From Bacteroidota bacterium (GTDB lineage Bacteria; Bacteroidota; Bacteroidia; Bacteroidales; SZUA-534), in assembly GCA_020047835.1 (NCBI GenBank), contig JAIFNJ010000165.1, forward strand, positions 1 through 5,766: 5,766 nt of DNA. Reading direction: 5' to 3'. The notes below the pieces were generated by a model. The model made no database searches and was not told the DNA's origin. It worked only from the letters and a program-made list of their open reading frames with translations. Positions 5,207-5,766 of this stretch are shown here, piece by piece. Made by a program: the position numbers and the translations under genes. Every line of letters starts with the position of its first letter. The first letter of the stretch is position 1.

Positions 5207-5766
5207 ATGATAAACATTCAGAACCTTTCGAAAAAATACAGCGAAGTAGAAGCCCTCCAGTCCATTTCATTGGAGGTGAAAGCCAATGAATTGTTTGGAC
5301 TGATTGGCCCCGATGGAGCCGGCAAGACCACACTATTCCGGATTCTCACTACGCTATTGATTGCCGATTCGGGAACGGCTTCCCTCGATGGGCTGGATCC
5401 GGTTTTGGATTACAAAAAAATAAGGGAAATGATTGGATACATGCCCGGCCGGTTCAGTCTGTATCAGGATTTGAGTGTCGAGGAAAACCTAAACTTCTTT
5501 GCCACTGTATTCAATACCACCCTTGAGGAAAACTATGATCTGATTGCTGACATATATAAGCAGATTGAACCTTTTAAAAAGCGCTTGGCCGGAAGGCTTT
5601 CGGGTGGAATGAAGCAGAAACTGGCCCTTTCGTGTGCCTTGATTCACAAACCGAAAATCCTGATTCTGGATGAACCCACCACTGGCGTGGATGCCGTTTC
5701 GCGGATGGAGTTCTGGCAGATGCTGAAAAGGTTGCAGCAAAAGGGCATCACCATTTTGGTAAGCAC
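5207..5766 (+). CDS. ABC transporter ATP-binding protein, 5' part (runs off the window)
   Basis: Only the first 186 codons are present; the frame is open to the window edge. It is the nucleotide-binding domain of an ABC-2-type exporter and should power the adaptor/channel pair encoded upstream. Visible motifs: A-loop Tyr11; Walker A GPDGAGKT at 34-41; signature LSGGMKQ at 131-137; Walker B ILILDEP at 151-157 with catalytic Glu156; D-loop GVDAVSR at 160-166. The H-loop His is expected just past the edge. At the Q-loop the text is GYMPGRFSLYQDL (77-89), with Gly81 where most ABC ATPases have Gln. ATG 5207 is the natural start, since the MINIQNLSKKY opening is the usual first strand of the fold. 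In my hand count 5641-5760 is 50% G+C, richer than the neighbouring genes. Relatives such as YbhF carry two fused domains; whether this one does cannot be seen. Permease genes probably follow. Confidence 0.93.
   Translation, partial: MINIQNLSKKYSEVEALQSISLEVKANELFGLIGPDGAGKTTLFRILTTLLIADSGTASLDGLDPVLDYKKIREMIGYMPGRFSLYQDLSVEENLNFFATVFNTTLEENYDLIADIYKQIEPFKKRLAGRLSGGMKQKLALSCALIHKPKILILDEPTTGVDAVSRMEFWQMLKRLQQKGITILVS

Noticed and set aside
5489..5740. Minus-strand open frame of 83 codons opposite the ATPase gene
   Set aside because: It is antisense to conserved signature and Walker B motifs of a clear ABC ATPase and shows no recognisable protein features; the other short antisense frames across the window are rejected for the same reason.

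Overview
The window most likely comes from a member of the Bacteroidota, probably a free-living or gut/sediment-type lineage rather than a specific genus I can name. It is AT-rich, its genes have no Shine-Dalgarno-like leaders, one promoter matches the Bacteroidota -33/-7 consensus (TTTG, 19 nt, TAnnTTTG), signal peptides end in a Ser-Gln pair, and the intergenic gaps carry purine-rich degenerate repeats and palindromes.

Layout, all on the + strand. 1-407 is AT-rich non-coding DNA with a 16-bp perfect palindrome inside a tentative promoter. 408-1898 encodes a membrane chemoreceptor whose periplasmic sensor is a Tll0287-like (DUF3365) domain with one c-type heme motif, CMECH. 1899-2048 holds a strong Bacteroidota promoter bracketed by two near-identical operator-like palindromes. 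2049-2678 encodes a TetR-family repressor. 2679-2888 is a repeat-laden gap with three successive hairpins. 2889-4196 encodes a TolC-like outer-membrane efflux protein. 4197-4320 is a second repeat-laden gap with an 18-bp perfect palindrome exactly flanked by 16-bp direct repeats. 4321-5196 encodes a HlyD-family periplasmic adaptor lipoprotein. From 5207 to the window end lies the 5' part of an ABC transporter ATPase, 10 nt after the adaptor stop.

Functional reading: tetR, tolC-like, hlyD-like and ABC genes form a tripartite ABC efflux locus of the general YbhG/YbhF type (TetR regulator, adaptor, ATPase, ABC-2 permeases), here with its own outer-membrane channel. The permeases are expected just past the window. 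The substrate cannot be read from the sequence. The TetR protein probably represses its own promoter, and perhaps the whole locus by read-through. The chemoreceptor is probably a separate transcription unit; no che genes are visible, so its signalling partner is unknown.

I see no mobile element genes, CRISPR array, rRNA or tRNA. The least ordinary items are the c-heme chemoreceptor with no obvious distal cysteine ligand, the paired operators around the tetR promoter, the composite palindrome/direct-repeat element at 4223-4272, and the glycine in place of the Q-loop glutamine of the ATPase.
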